64,000 bases of DNA from REEB95 sp035632055 (GTDB lineage: Bacteria > Pseudomonadota > Alphaproteobacteria > ATCC43930 > CGMCC-115725), in contig DASQHO010000103.1 in the NCBI GenBank assembly GCA_035632055.1, forward strand, positions 1-64,000, read 5' to 3'. The notes beneath the pieces were generated by a model. The model was not told where the DNA came from and did not search any database. It saw only the letters and a program-made list of their open reading frames with translations. Positions 54,308 through 62,773 of the stretch are shown here, in pieces. A program made the position numbers and the translations under genes. Each line of letters starts with the position of its first letter. Within the stretch, counting starts at the first letter, position 1.

Positions 54308-55525
54308 ATGAAGAAGGCCCTCGTCCTCTCGAGCGTCTCGCGGACCGTGCTGGCGGTCATCCGCTCGCTCGGCCGCGGCGGCGTCGAGGTGCACACCGCC
54401 TGGACGCGGCCAAATTGCATCTCGTCGCGCTCGCGTTACGTCCGTACGGCCTACGATCTGCCGCCTTACAGCGATACCGACTTGAGCTGGAAAACGGCGC
54501 TGGCCGAACTGATGCGGCGCGAGCGCTTCGATCTCGTCATTCCGTGCACCGATATCGACACGCTGGCGCTGCACCGGCATCGCGCAGACCTGGAGCGTTT
54601 TGGCCAAATCTACACGCCGAACGACGAGGCCGTGGCCGTGCTATTCGACAAGCATCGGACCAACGAGATCGCGCATTCCGCCGGCGTGCGCCTGCCGCGC
54701 GAGATCGTGATCACCGATCTCGACGGCGCGCGCGAGGCGTGGCGGCAGCTGGGCGCGCCGCTGGTACTCAAGCCGCGGCGCACCTTCGATCATCCGACAC
54801 AAGGTCTCGCCGTGCGCAAGGCGCACAGCGAAGCCGAGTTGCTGCGCCTCGTGCCAAAATTCCTCGCGCATGGACCAGTCGCGGCGCAGCAGAATTTCAT
54901 CGGCCACGGTGCCGGCGTCGAATTGCTCCTCAATCAAGGCGAAACACTGCTTGCCTTCCAGCACGTGCGCGTGCACGAGCCGCTCGATGGCGGCCAGAGC
55001 ACCTATCGCAAGAGCGTTCCGCTATCGCCTGAACTCCTCGACGCCGCGCTGCGCATCTTGCGGCCGCTCCGCTACAGCGGCGTGGCGATGGTCGAGTTCA
55101 AGGTCAATCCGGTGACCGGAGATTGGATCTTCGTCGAGGTCAATTCGCGGTTCTGGGGCTCGCTGCCGTTGAGCGTCGCCGCCGGCGCGGATTTTCCGCT
55201 GGCGCTGTTCGAATTCCTCACCGCCGGCCGCCACGACTTTCCGCAGCACTACCGTACCGGGCTCTATTGCCGCAATCTGCCGCTTGATCTCGAATGGCAG
55301 ATCGCCAACCTGCGCGCTGACCGCACTGACCCAACACTCGCGACCAAGAAACTGCCCGCCGTCGTGAGCGAAACCGTGGCCAATATTCTGACGTTGCGCG
55401 AGCACTGGGACAGTTTGACGCTCGACGACCCGAAACCGGGTTTCGCCGAGATCGGCGACATCATGCAGCGCGCCTTCGCCAAGCTGACGAAGCCACGGCG
55501 CGCGCTGGACGCCGAGACCGCATGA
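54308..55525 (+). CDS. ATP-grasp ligase
   Basis: A 405-residue ATP-grasp enzyme. The N-terminal Rossmann-like lobe starts MKKALVLSSVSRTVLAVIRSL; the ATP lobe carries APLVLKPRRTFDHPTQGL; metal-binding residues lie in VEFKVNP...WIFVEVNSRFWGSLPLS. Such ligases form amide, peptide or carbamoyl bonds by way of acyl phosphates. The closest resemblance is to carbamoyl-phosphate-synthase-like or PylC-like ligases, and the acceptor is unknown. The stop overlaps the acyltransferase gene by 4 bases (ATGA). Confidence 0.88.
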   Translation: MKKALVLSSVSRTVLAVIRSLGRGGVEVHTAWTRPNCISSRSRYVRTAYDLPPYSDTDLSWKTALAELMRRERFDLVIPCTDIDTLALHRHRADLERFGQIYTPNDEAVAVLFDKHRTNEIAHSAGVRLPREIVITDLDGAREAWRQLGAPLVLKPRRTFDHPTQGLAVRKAHSEAELLRLVPKFLAHGPVAAQQNFIGHGAGVELLLNQGETLLAFQHVRVHEPLDGGQSTYRKSVPLSPELLDAALRILRPLRYSGVAMVEFKVNPVTGDWIFVEVNSRFWGSLPLSVAAGADFPLALFEFLTAGRHDFPQHYRTGLYCRNLPLDLEWQIANLRADRTDPTLATKKLPAVVSETVANILTLREHWDSLTLDDPKPGFAEIGDIMQRAFAKLTKPRRALDAETA

Positions 55526-56757
55526 GCGCCATGGCCGAACCCGCCGTTTCTCTGGCGCCTCCGCCCGTGCGCGAAGTGGAAGACGGTAAGGGCCGCCGCG
55601 TCGAAAAGGCTGCGGCTTTGACCGTCGTCGTCGAGCGCGACTTGGCCGGCCTCGAGCGGCATCGCGCGGCGTGGGAAGAGCTGTCGGCCGCCGCGCTCGA
55701 ACCCAACGTCTTCTATGAGCCCTGGATGCTGCTGCCGGCGCTGCGCCATCTGCGCGGAACCGCCGACCTGCTGTTTCTGTTCGTCTATGCGCAAGCACCG
55801 GATACAAACGAACCGCCGGTGCTGTGCGGGTTCTTTCCGCTCGAGCGGCAGAACCACTACAAGAATCTGCCGGTCAGCGCGCTGCGCCTTTGGAAGCACA
55901 TGCACTGCTTCCTGTGCAGCCCGCTGGTTCGCGCCGAGACTGCGGGAGCCTGCTTCCAGGCCATGTTCGATTGGGCAGCCAACGATCCGCGTGGCTCGAT
56001 CCTGATCGAGTTCGGCGGCATTTCGGGCGACGGTCCTTTGTGGAAGGCCTTCGTCGAATTCCTTGAAGAGCATCGTCATCCGACGCTGACGCTCGAATGC
56101 AGCACACGGGCGCTGCTACGGCCGCATGCCGACGCCAAGAGTTACCTCGACGAAGCACTGTCGACCAAGAAACGTCGGACGCTGCGCCAGCAGGAAAACG
56201 CGCTCAGCCGCCAGGGAACGCTCGAATACGCCATGCTTCCGGGTGACGGGGACATCGCCGCCTGGACCGAGGATTTCCTCCGCCTTGAAGGCAGCGGCTG
56301 GAAGGGCCGCGAGGGCACCGCGTTGTCATGCAATCCGCCGCAGAAGCAATTCTTCGTCGAAACGCTGCACGAAGCGTTCCGGCGCGGTCGGCTGATGATG
56401 CTGGCGCTGTCTTTGAACGGCAAGCCGATCGCCCAGCTGTGCAATTTCCTCTGCCGTAACGGCTCTTTCGCGTTCAAGGTCGCGTTCGACGAAGCCCATG
56501 CGCGGTTCTCGCCCGGCGTGCTGCTCGAGCTCGAAAATGTCGCCGAAGTGCATCGGCACAGCTGGATCCGCTGGATGGATTCGTGCTCCGCGCCGGGACC
56601 GGCGTTGACCAAGCAGATCTGGCTCGATCGCCGCGTCATCCAAACCATCCTGGCGCCCTCAGGCCGCTCGCCGGGACCATTCCTGATCGCAGTGCTGCCG
56701 TTCATGCAGTGGACGTTCCACAAGCTCGAAGCGCTGTTCCGGCGGCGAGCGCAGTGA
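55522..56757 (+). CDS. CelD/BcsL-type GNAT acyltransferase
   Basis: A 411-residue GNAT-fold protein of the CelD/BcsL (Acetyltransf_6) type. The N-terminal half holds WEELSAAALEPNVFYEPWML. The C-terminal half holds YLDEALSTKKRRTLRQQENAL, LALSLNGKPIAQLCNFLC and FKVAFDEAHARFSPGVLLELE, which form the acyl-donor side. Relatives act in cellulose or exopolysaccharide loci or transfer amino acids like FemX. Its 4-base overlap with the ATP-grasp gene suggests two consecutive steps on one substrate. The next gene starts 19 bases later. Confidence 0.87.
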   Translation: MSAMAEPAVSLAPPPVREVEDGKGRRVEKAAALTVVVERDLAGLERHRAAWEELSAAALEPNVFYEPWMLLPALRHLRGTADLLFLFVYAQAPDTNEPPVLCGFFPLERQNHYKNLPVSALRLWKHMHCFLCSPLVRAETAGACFQAMFDWAANDPRGSILIEFGGISGDGPLWKAFVEFLEEHRHPTLTLECSTRALLRPHADAKSYLDEALSTKKRRTLRQQENALSRQGTLEYAMLPGDGDIAAWTEDFLRLEGSGWKGREGTALSCNPPQKQFFVETLHEAFRRGRLMMLALSLNGKPIAQLCNFLCRNGSFAFKVAFDEAHARFSPGVLLELENVAEVHRHSWIRWMDSCSAPGPALTKQIWLDRRVIQTILAPSGRSPGPFLIAVLPFMQWTFHKLEALFRRRAQ

Positions 56758-56776
56758 AGCCATTCGGAATGCCGTA

Positions 56777-59653
56777 ATGCCGCGCAGCAATCTCCTACCC
56801 GGCGTCAAGACGGCCGGCCTGCCACTGGTTCTGCCACTTGCTGGCGAGCCACTGGCGGCCGAGCGCGACTTCTACGCGGACTACCCGTGGTCGCTCAATC
56901 CACTGTGCACCGTCGCAGACATCGCCGGCCACCTTCGCCGCGAGCTATCACGTCCGAAAACGCCGGCCGAACCATGGCAGCGCGAGGAGATTGCAACCAA
57001 CATTTTCCTGCTTGCCGGTGCAGTGCTGACCGCGGCTGAAGATGCGCTGCACGGCCCGGTCCTGCGTCTGCCGCATCGCGTCGGGCGGCTGCCGGGTGCG
57101 CGCCTGGGTTTCCGCGTGCTGAATAAGACGATGGCGCTCAGCCGTAGCACCGAAATGCGATCGCTGCGGCGCTGGCGCGACGGTTGGCGGGCTGCGCTCG
57201 CCAGTTTCCTGCGATCCGTCGCGGCGCTGCCGCCAACCGAAGCCGCCAATCCGGCCGATGCTGCAGCAGAACTCGCGGCAATTTTGGCGCAGACGTTGCC
57301 GCGCGCGCTATTGGCCGAGCCGGTGCGCATTCCATCGGCGTTCCGCAAGCAGGACCTGACCCAGTTCGACGTGCTCGCGTTGGCAGATCGTTTCGCCGCC
57401 GCGCATCCGGATCGGTCGCGACCGGTTGTCGTCGTCGGCCTGCGGACCGCAGGGGTCTATTTTGCATCGCTGATGCGCGCCCGGCTCGAGGCGCACGGCT
57501 TCGCGCGCACCGCGATCGTGACCATCCGCCCCAATAAGGGCACCACGAGCGACGAAGCAAAACAGCTGCGCGACCTCGCGCAAGCCGGCTATCACGCCGC
57601 GCTGATCGACGATCCGCCGTTCAGCGGCGACACCATCGGCATGGCCGTGCAGGCGCTGCGCCGCGCCGGTTTCGGCGCCGCCGCGCGCACCATCATTTTT
57701 CCGGTTCATCCGCTGCGACGCGATTGGCGCGAACACAAGGAAGCCGCGGCCTTCGGCACCGAGACGATCATCACGCTGGCGCCTGAAGAATGGCACAAAG
57801 CACAGCTGCTGGCGTCCGGTGCGCTGATCGAAATCCGGCTCGCCGACTATTTCCGTGGCCGCGGCTACCGCGGCGTCAGCATCATCGACGACCCGGCTGC
57901 CGCCGCCTTCAACGCCGAACTCGATTACCGCTCGGGCGATTGCCGGCGTTACCGCCTCAAGCGTATCTATGCGATTAGCCTCGAAACCGATTCCGGCGCG
58001 AGCGAGCGGCGTTACGTCTTCGCCAAAAGCGTCGGCTGGGGCTGGCTCAGTTACGCCGCCTTTATCGCCGCGGAGCGCCTCGCCGGCCGTGTGCCGCCAC
58101 TGCTCGGCCTGCGCGATGGCCTCCTGTTCACCGAATGGCTGCCGCGGACATCAATGACGACCGGCCGAACGCACGGATCGCGCGAAAGCTGGGTTACGAC
58201 GGCGGCAAGCTACGTTGCCGCACGCGCCACGAAACTCGCCATCGCCACGCCAGATGTGTCTGACACGCAGTACGAAGGCCTGACGCTGCTTGCCGACACG
58301 CTTTCCAATGCCTATGGCCCGGGCGCCGCCGGCTTGATGGTCGAGCCGCTGCGCCAACGCATTGCCGCGCGCCTGACACCGCGGGCGGCGCTGATCGACG
58401 GACGCATGGCGGCGGATGAATGGATTGCCGGGCCGGCCGGACTGCTCAAAACTGACTTCGAACATCACGGTGTCGGCAAAAACGAGCTCAATCTGTACGA
58501 TCCGGTTTACGATCTCGCCGACGCCGTCCTGCAATTCGGCCTGACGCACGCGGAAGAGTGCAACCTGCTCGCGCGCTATGCCGCCGCGACCGGCGACACA
58601 CCGCAGGGCGAACGGTTATTCCTGTGCAAGTTGATGGCCGGCATGTGGACGCGGCAAGCGGCGCTCGATGGCATCGTCAAGCAAACCCACCTCGCCCACC
58701 GCGCCGACGAGTTCAACGGGCAATACGTCAAGGCATGGAATTTCCTGACGCGCGAAAGCGCGCGCCAGTGTGGCGCACTCGTTTCACCGGCTGTGGTGCG
58801 TGATTGGCGTGCGCCGCTCGCCGTGCTCGACCTCGACGGTGTCGTCGATCGCCGCGTCTTCGGCTTTCCGACGACGAGCGCAGCCGGCGTTTCGGCCCTT
58901 GCCTCGCTGCGCGCACACGGCTTCGCCATCGCACTCGACACGGCGCGGCCGGCGCATCAGGTCCGCGACTATTGCGATGCCTATGGCTTCGTCGGCGGAG
59001 TCGCCGAATGCGGCGGTTATATCTGGGATGCGACGACCCAGCGAGGCCGCCACCTGATCGACGGCGCCACATACGAACAACTCGCGTCATTGCGAGCAGC
59101 GCTCAAGAAACTTCCGGGCGTCTTTGTCGACGACGGTTACGAATGCTCGATCCGCGCTTACACCTACGCGCGCAAAGGCACCTTGCCGCTGCCCGAATTG
59201 CTCGTGCGCAATCTCATTGCCGAGCACAATTTCGACCGCCTGGCCGTGCATCAGACGACCATAGACACGACGATTTTGGCCAAGGACATCAATAAAGGCA
59301 CCGGGCTTGTCGCGCTGCTCGCGTGGATCGGCCGTGGGCGGGACGAAACTTTCGCCATCGGTGACTCCGAAACTGACTTGCCAATGTTCGGCATCGCCGA
59401 GCGCAGCTTCGCGCCGGCGCATATCGATTGCGCACGACTGGCGCGGGCGATCGGCTGCAACATCGCGCGGGCGCCGTTCCAACGCGGCTTGCTCGAAATC
59501 GTCAAACGCATCACCGGATCGGACGCCGTCGCCATTCGTGTTGCGGCTGACGATCTCTTTTGGAACTTGCTTCACGCCGCCGATGGTTTACGCATGGTAA
59601 ATCTTTGCAAAGCGTTAACCAAACCGGCAGCGTATCGCGCGCTACTGGATTGA
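56777..59653 (+). CDS. Phosphoribosyltransferase-kinase-like-HAD fusion protein
   Basis: A 958-residue protein joining three parts. After an N-terminal region of about 190 residues comes a phosphoribosyltransferase-like domain (about 195-345) with VVVVGLRTAGVYFASLM and a PRPP loop ALIDDPPFSGDTI near residue 275. The middle (about 400-650) resembles an aminoglycoside/choline kinase fold: YVFAKSVGWGW, LLFTEWLP and DFEHHGVG...YDPVYDLADAV; its catalytic loop is weak. The C-terminus (about 680-925) is a HAD phosphatase with DLDGVV, LDTARP, a Lys in AKDINKGTG and GDSETDLPMF. I know no described protein with this order. The domains suggest transfer, phosphorylation and dephosphorylation of a ribose- or sugar-phosphate compound. 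Confidence 0.85.
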   Translation: MPRSNLLPGVKTAGLPLVLPLAGEPLAAERDFYADYPWSLNPLCTVADIAGHLRRELSRPKTPAEPWQREEIATNIFLLAGAVLTAAEDALHGPVLRLPHRVGRLPGARLGFRVLNKTMALSRSTEMRSLRRWRDGWRAALASFLRSVAALPPTEAANPADAAAELAAILAQTLPRALLAEPVRIPSAFRKQDLTQFDVLALADRFAAAHPDRSRPVVVVGLRTAGVYFASLMRARLEAHGFARTAIVTIRPNKGTTSDEAKQLRDLAQAGYHAALIDDPPFSGDTIGMAVQALRRAGFGAAARTIIFPVHPLRRDWREHKEAAAFGTETIITLAPEEWHKAQLLASGALIEIRLADYFRGRGYRGVSIIDDPAAAAFNAELDYRSGDCRRYRLKRIYAISLETDSGASERRYVFAKSVGWGWLSYAAFIAAERLAGRVPPLLGLRDGLLFTEWLPRTSMTTGRTHGSRESWVTTAASYVAARATKLAIATPDVSDTQYEGLTLLADTLSNAYGPGAAGLMVEPLRQRIAARLTPRAALIDGRMAADEWIAGPAGLLKTDFEHHGVGKNELNLYDPVYDLADAVLQFGLTHAEECNLLARYAAATGDTPQGERLFLCKLMAGMWTRQAALDGIVKQTHLAHRADEFNGQYVKAWNFLTRESARQCGALVSPAVVRDWRAPLAVLDLDGVVDRRVFGFPTTSAAGVSALASLRAHGFAIALDTARPAHQVRDYCDAYGFVGGVAECGGYIWDATTQRGRHLIDGATYEQLASLRAALKKLPGVFVDDGYECSIRAYTYARKGTLPLPELLVRNLIAEHNFDRLAVHQTTIDTTILAKDINKGTGLVALLAWIGRGRDETFAIGDSETDLPMFGIAERSFAPAHIDCARLARAIGCNIARAPFQRGLLEIVKRITGSDAVAIRVAADDLFWNLLHAADGLRMVNLCKALTKPAAYRALLD

Positions 59654-59883
59654 ATCGCGCGCGCTTCGCGCCGTTTGCGCGCGTAGCCATCCGGTCGAAT
59701 CCGGATATCCCAACGGACAAATACCGACGCGCTGTTGGCAACGCACGCCTGACACCCACATAAGACAACCGCAATAGGACCACCGTGTGACGACTATCGG
59801 ATTTGACCGACCGCCGCCGCCGAGATGGCGCGATGCGTTTGGAGTAATGCGACGTCCGGTCAAGATCAAGATGAGGTGTCGCG

Positions 59884-60288
59884 ATGAACGAGACGCTGAC
59901 TTTGATCGCCTGCTTGACCCTTGCAGTCCTGCTTTTCGGTCTGTTCGCTGGGCCGAAATTCTGGGTCGGCGTTGCCTGGCTCGGCGGCTGCACGGTCGTC
60001 GTCGGCCTCGGCACGCTCGCCTACCAAGGCCTCGCACTCCTGCGCGTCGGGTATTGGACCGGCGGCAATTTCCGGCCGGCCCTTGCCATGGTCGGGCTCG
60101 ACAGAGTGTCGTTCAGCCAGAGCGAATTCGACAGCATCGTACAATGGATCGCGTCGCTGCCCTTCGCCGCGGGAATCATACTGACCGGATTTCTCGTCAT
60201 CTGGATCGGAATGATCGGGCAGATCGCCACACTCGATCGACAGATTCGCGGCGTACACCGACAAGTTCGCGGCGCACGCAGCCGCTAG
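59884..60288 (+). CDS. Hypothetical membrane protein with three helices
   Basis: A 134-residue protein with three hydrophobic segments (about 5-22, 29-52 and 93-115) and a basic C-terminus (RQIRGVHRQVRGARSR). A GAGG site lies 7 bases before the ATG. No domain is recognised. It follows the fusion-protein gene by 230 bases and is probably a separate unit. The gap at 59654-59883 shows no gene that I can support. Confidence 0.7.
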   Translation: MNETLTLIACLTLAVLLFGLFAGPKFWVGVAWLGGCTVVVGLGTLAYQGLALLRVGYWTGGNFRPALAMVGLDRVSFSQSEFDSIVQWIASLPFAAGIILTGFLVIWIGMIGQIATLDRQIRGVHRQVRGARSR

Positions 60289-60315
60289 GCCGACGCCACC
60301 GCCCGCGCCCGCAGC

Positions 60316-60747
60316 TTAGCGGCAGACCAGCACTGGGATCTTGGAGTGCGTCAGCACCTTCAATGTGTGGCTGCCGAGAACCAGCGCCGCGACCCCACTT
60401 CTGCCATGCGAGCCCATAACGATGAGATCACATTTCTTCGCCTGCGCGGTTTCGATAATCGACGCGTAGGGCGGCCCGTGCTCGACATGAATCGTTTCGC
60501 AGGCTACGCCGGCTGATTTAGCCGCCTCGGCAAGCGCGGCCAGTGCGGATTTCGCTTCCCGTTGTGCAGCTTGAACATAATTAGGCTGTTGATCGGCGGG
60601 TATGTGGGCGTCCTGCCAGTAGAACGGCTCCGTGACCGTGACCACGGTGACTTTGCTGCCAAGGCTCTTGGCGAGTGCGATGCCGTGCCGCGCCGCATCG
60701 GTTGCGAGTTTCGAGCCATCGGTCGCAATCAAAATATTCCGATACAT
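60316..60747 (-). CDS. Universal stress protein UspA family
   Basis: A 143-residue UspA protein. YRNILIATDGSKLATDAARHG at the N-terminus and the ATP-binding signature G-2x-G-9x-GS (GSHGRSGVAALVLGS near residue 115) are intact, so it belongs to the ATP-binding class. Such proteins accumulate under starvation or redox stress. A GGAGG site 4 bases before the ATG at 60747 decides the start. Confidence 0.95.
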   Translation of the reverse strand: MYRNILIATDGSKLATDAARHGIALAKSLGSKVTVVTVTEPFYWQDAHIPADQQPNYVQAAQREAKSALAALAEAAKSAGVACETIHVEHGPPYASIIETAQAKKCDLIVMGSHGRSGVAALVLGSHTLKVLTHSKIPVLVCR

Positions 60748-60940
60748 CTCCCCCTCCAAAAGCGCCTTTTTGCGCCGTCACCATGGCCTCAAGCCTATCG
60801 AGATTGCAACAGGTCAGCGGCTGGCGACGCGAGCGGCTTTCCTGAACGGCGGGAAGCTTGCCGCCACATCGGCGGTGTTTTGATCAGGAGCAGAGGGCGG
60901 CGAACGATTTTCAACCGCGGCTAGGCATCTGCCTGAGAGA

Positions 60941-61017
60941 TGGTAGCGGGGGCCGGACTCGAACCGGCGACCTTAGGATTATGATTCCTCTGCTCTAACC
61001 AGCTGAGCTACCCCGCC
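60941..61017 (-). tRNA. tRNA-Met (anticodon CAT, elongator type)
   Basis: On the minus strand the 77 bases begin GGCGGGGTAGCTCAGCTGGT and end CTACCA with an encoded CCA. The anticodon loop ATCATAA gives CAT. The T arm is CCGGTTCGAGTCCGG. The D-arm and acceptor match alphaproteobacterial elongator tRNA-Met better than tRNA-Ile2 or the initiator, whose acceptor ends differ. Its first 10 bases overlap the last bases of rlmN. Confidence 0.93.
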
Positions 61018-62138
61018 GCCGGGCCGGATATAGCGGCTTCCGCCGAGTGCTTCAACCGCTCGCTCGCCTTGAGCTTGACGCTGGCGGATTTGAGCTGGCC
61101 GCAGGCGGCGAGGATGTCGCGGCCGCGCGGCGTCCGCACCGGCGAGGCGTAGCCGGCGGCATTGACGATGTCGCCAAAGGCAGCAATCGCGTGCTCCGTG
61201 GAACATTCGAAAGGCGCGCCCGGCCACGGATTGAACGGGATCAGGTTGATCTTGGCCGGAATGCCGGCGATCAGCTTGACCAGCGCACGCGCGTCGGCCG
61301 GGCTGTCGTTGACGCCCTTGAGCATCACGTATTCGAAGGTGATTCGGCGCGCGTTGCTGGCGCTCGGATACGCGCGGCACGCGGCGATCAACTCGGCGAT
61401 CGGATATTTCTTGTTCAGCGGCACCAGCACGTCGCGCAGTTCGTCGGTCACGGCGTGCAGCGAAATCGCGAGATTGACCGCGAGCTCCGAGCCGACGCGT
61501 GCGATCATCGGTACGACACCAGCAGTCGACAGCGTGATCTTGCGTTTCGACACTGACAGGCCCTCATGGTCCATGGCGATCTTCATCGCCTTGGCGACAT
61601 TGTCGTAGTTATAGAGCGGCTCGCCCATCCCCATCAGCACGATGTTGGTGAGTTGGCGGTCGTCCTTGGGCGACGGCCATTCGCCGAGCGCGTCGCGCGC
61701 CACCATGATCTGGCCGACGATCTCCGCGGCACCGAGATTGCGCACAAGGCGCTGCGTGCCGGTGTGACAGAACTTGCAGGTGAGCGTGCAGCCGACCTGC
61801 GACGAGACACATAACGTGCCGCGATCCGCTTCGGGGATGTGCACGCATTCGGCCTCTTGGCCGTCGGCGAACGCCAGCAGCCATTTGCGCGTGCCGTCGC
61901 TCGATACTTGGGCGCGGCTCTCGACCGGCCGCACGACGGTGTAGCGCTCGGCCAGTTGTGCGCGGAACGATTTGGCGAGCGTGGTCATTGCCGCGAAGTC
62001 GCGCGCGCCGCGATGATAGATCCAGTGCCACAGCTGACGGGCGCGGAACGGCTCGGCGCCAAGCGTCGCCATTTCGGCGACCAGCTCCTCGCGCGATAGT
62101 CCGATCAGGGTTTTCGGGGCGGACATAACGGGGAACAT
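61008..62138 (-). CDS. rlmN: Dual-specificity RNA methyltransferase RlmN
   Basis: A 376-residue radical-SAM enzyme that adds methyl to C2 of A2503 in 23S rRNA and A37 of some tRNAs. The radical-SAM Cys motif is CTLTCKFC; the second catalytic Cys lies in AACGQL near the C-terminus. KTLIGLSREELVAEM, ARQLWHWIYHRG and VLMGMGEPLYNYDNV are the family marks. The start is taken as the ATG at 62138; an ATG at 62126 (MSAPKTLIG) is as likely. Neither has a good ribosome site. The stop lies within tRNA-Met. Confidence 0.95.
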   Translation of the reverse strand: MFPVMSAPKTLIGLSREELVAEMATLGAEPFRARQLWHWIYHRGARDFAAMTTLAKSFRAQLAERYTVVRPVESRAQVSSDGTRKWLLAFADGQEAECVHIPEADRGTLCVSSQVGCTLTCKFCHTGTQRLVRNLGAAEIVGQIMVARDALGEWPSPKDDRQLTNIVLMGMGEPLYNYDNVAKAMKIAMDHEGLSVSKRKITLSTAGVVPMIARVGSELAVNLAISLHAVTDELRDVLVPLNKKYPIAELIAACRAYPSASNARRITFEYVMLKGVNDSPADARALVKLIAGIPAKINLIPFNPWPGAPFECSTEHAIAAFGDIVNAAGYASPVRTPRGRDILAACGQLKSASVKLKASERLKHSAEAAISGPAAG

Positions 62139-62167
62139 ATAGGCGCGCGGCGGACGCCGCGCCAGCG

Positions 62168-62680
62168 TTACCGCTTGACCTTGCAGGCGGTGTCGATCGC
62201 CTTGAGCGCCTGGCCGAAACCCGCCAAATCGTAGGTATCGGTGGTGGTCGTGCCGCGCGCGGAGGCAGCCTTGACGACCACCGACTTGCCGCGGGCCAGG
62301 GCCTCGGTCACCGCCTTGTCGGTGGCCGCGCTGGCGGTCCAGGCAGCGTCGTTATCGACGAACAACGCGTATTTCTTGCCGTCGATGACGAGTTCGGCCT
62401 TGGCGTCCTTCTTCGCGGCATAACCGAGATTGAAGGTGACGACGTTGTACGCCTTCTCGCCGACGCGGTGCGAGACCATGGCGTCGACGCCCGAGCGCGG
62501 CACCGAAGCCGGCTCCGACGAGGCCGGCTTGCCGACCAGATAGCAGGTCGGCCCGCCCTTCTCGGGCACGGCGTAGGCGCTCCAGATTTTTCCGGTCTCG
62601 AGAGTTTTGATTTCCTGCGCCATCGCGCTCGTCGTGAAAAGGGCGAGCGCCAGCGCGAGAACAGCGGTCCATCGTTGCAT
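62168..62680 (-). CDS. Invasion-associated locus B (IalB) family protein
   Basis: A 170-residue exported protein. The signal peptide covers residues 1-22 (MQRWTAVLALALALFTTSAMA). The mature part has KIWSAYAVPEKGGPTCYLVGKP, VVTFNLGYAAKKDAKAELVIDGKKYALF and a C-terminal Cys, matching the IalB family of alphaproteobacteria. Bartonella IalB is tied to erythrocyte entry, but homologues are common in free-living species with unknown roles. The ATG at 62680 gives a clean signal peptide. Confidence 0.87.
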   Translation of the reverse strand: MQRWTAVLALALALFTTSAMAQEIKTLETGKIWSAYAVPEKGGPTCYLVGKPASSEPASVPRSGVDAMVSHRVGEKAYNVVTFNLGYAAKKDAKAELVIDGKKYALFVDNDAAWTASAATDKAVTEALARGKSVVVKAASARGTTTTDTYDLAGFGQALKAIDTACKVKR

Positions 62681-62773
62681 AGGCCCAACATAGCGAAGTG
62701 AAAAGCGGCGGACAAGCAATCGCTCTTGCATCGACCCGCGCGGATCGACAAGTTCGCGTGGGAGAATCATTAA

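Noticed and set aside
62168..62680. IalB-family protein as evidence of a pathogen
   Set aside because: IalB homologues are widespread in free-living alphaproteobacteria, and no other virulence gene is present.
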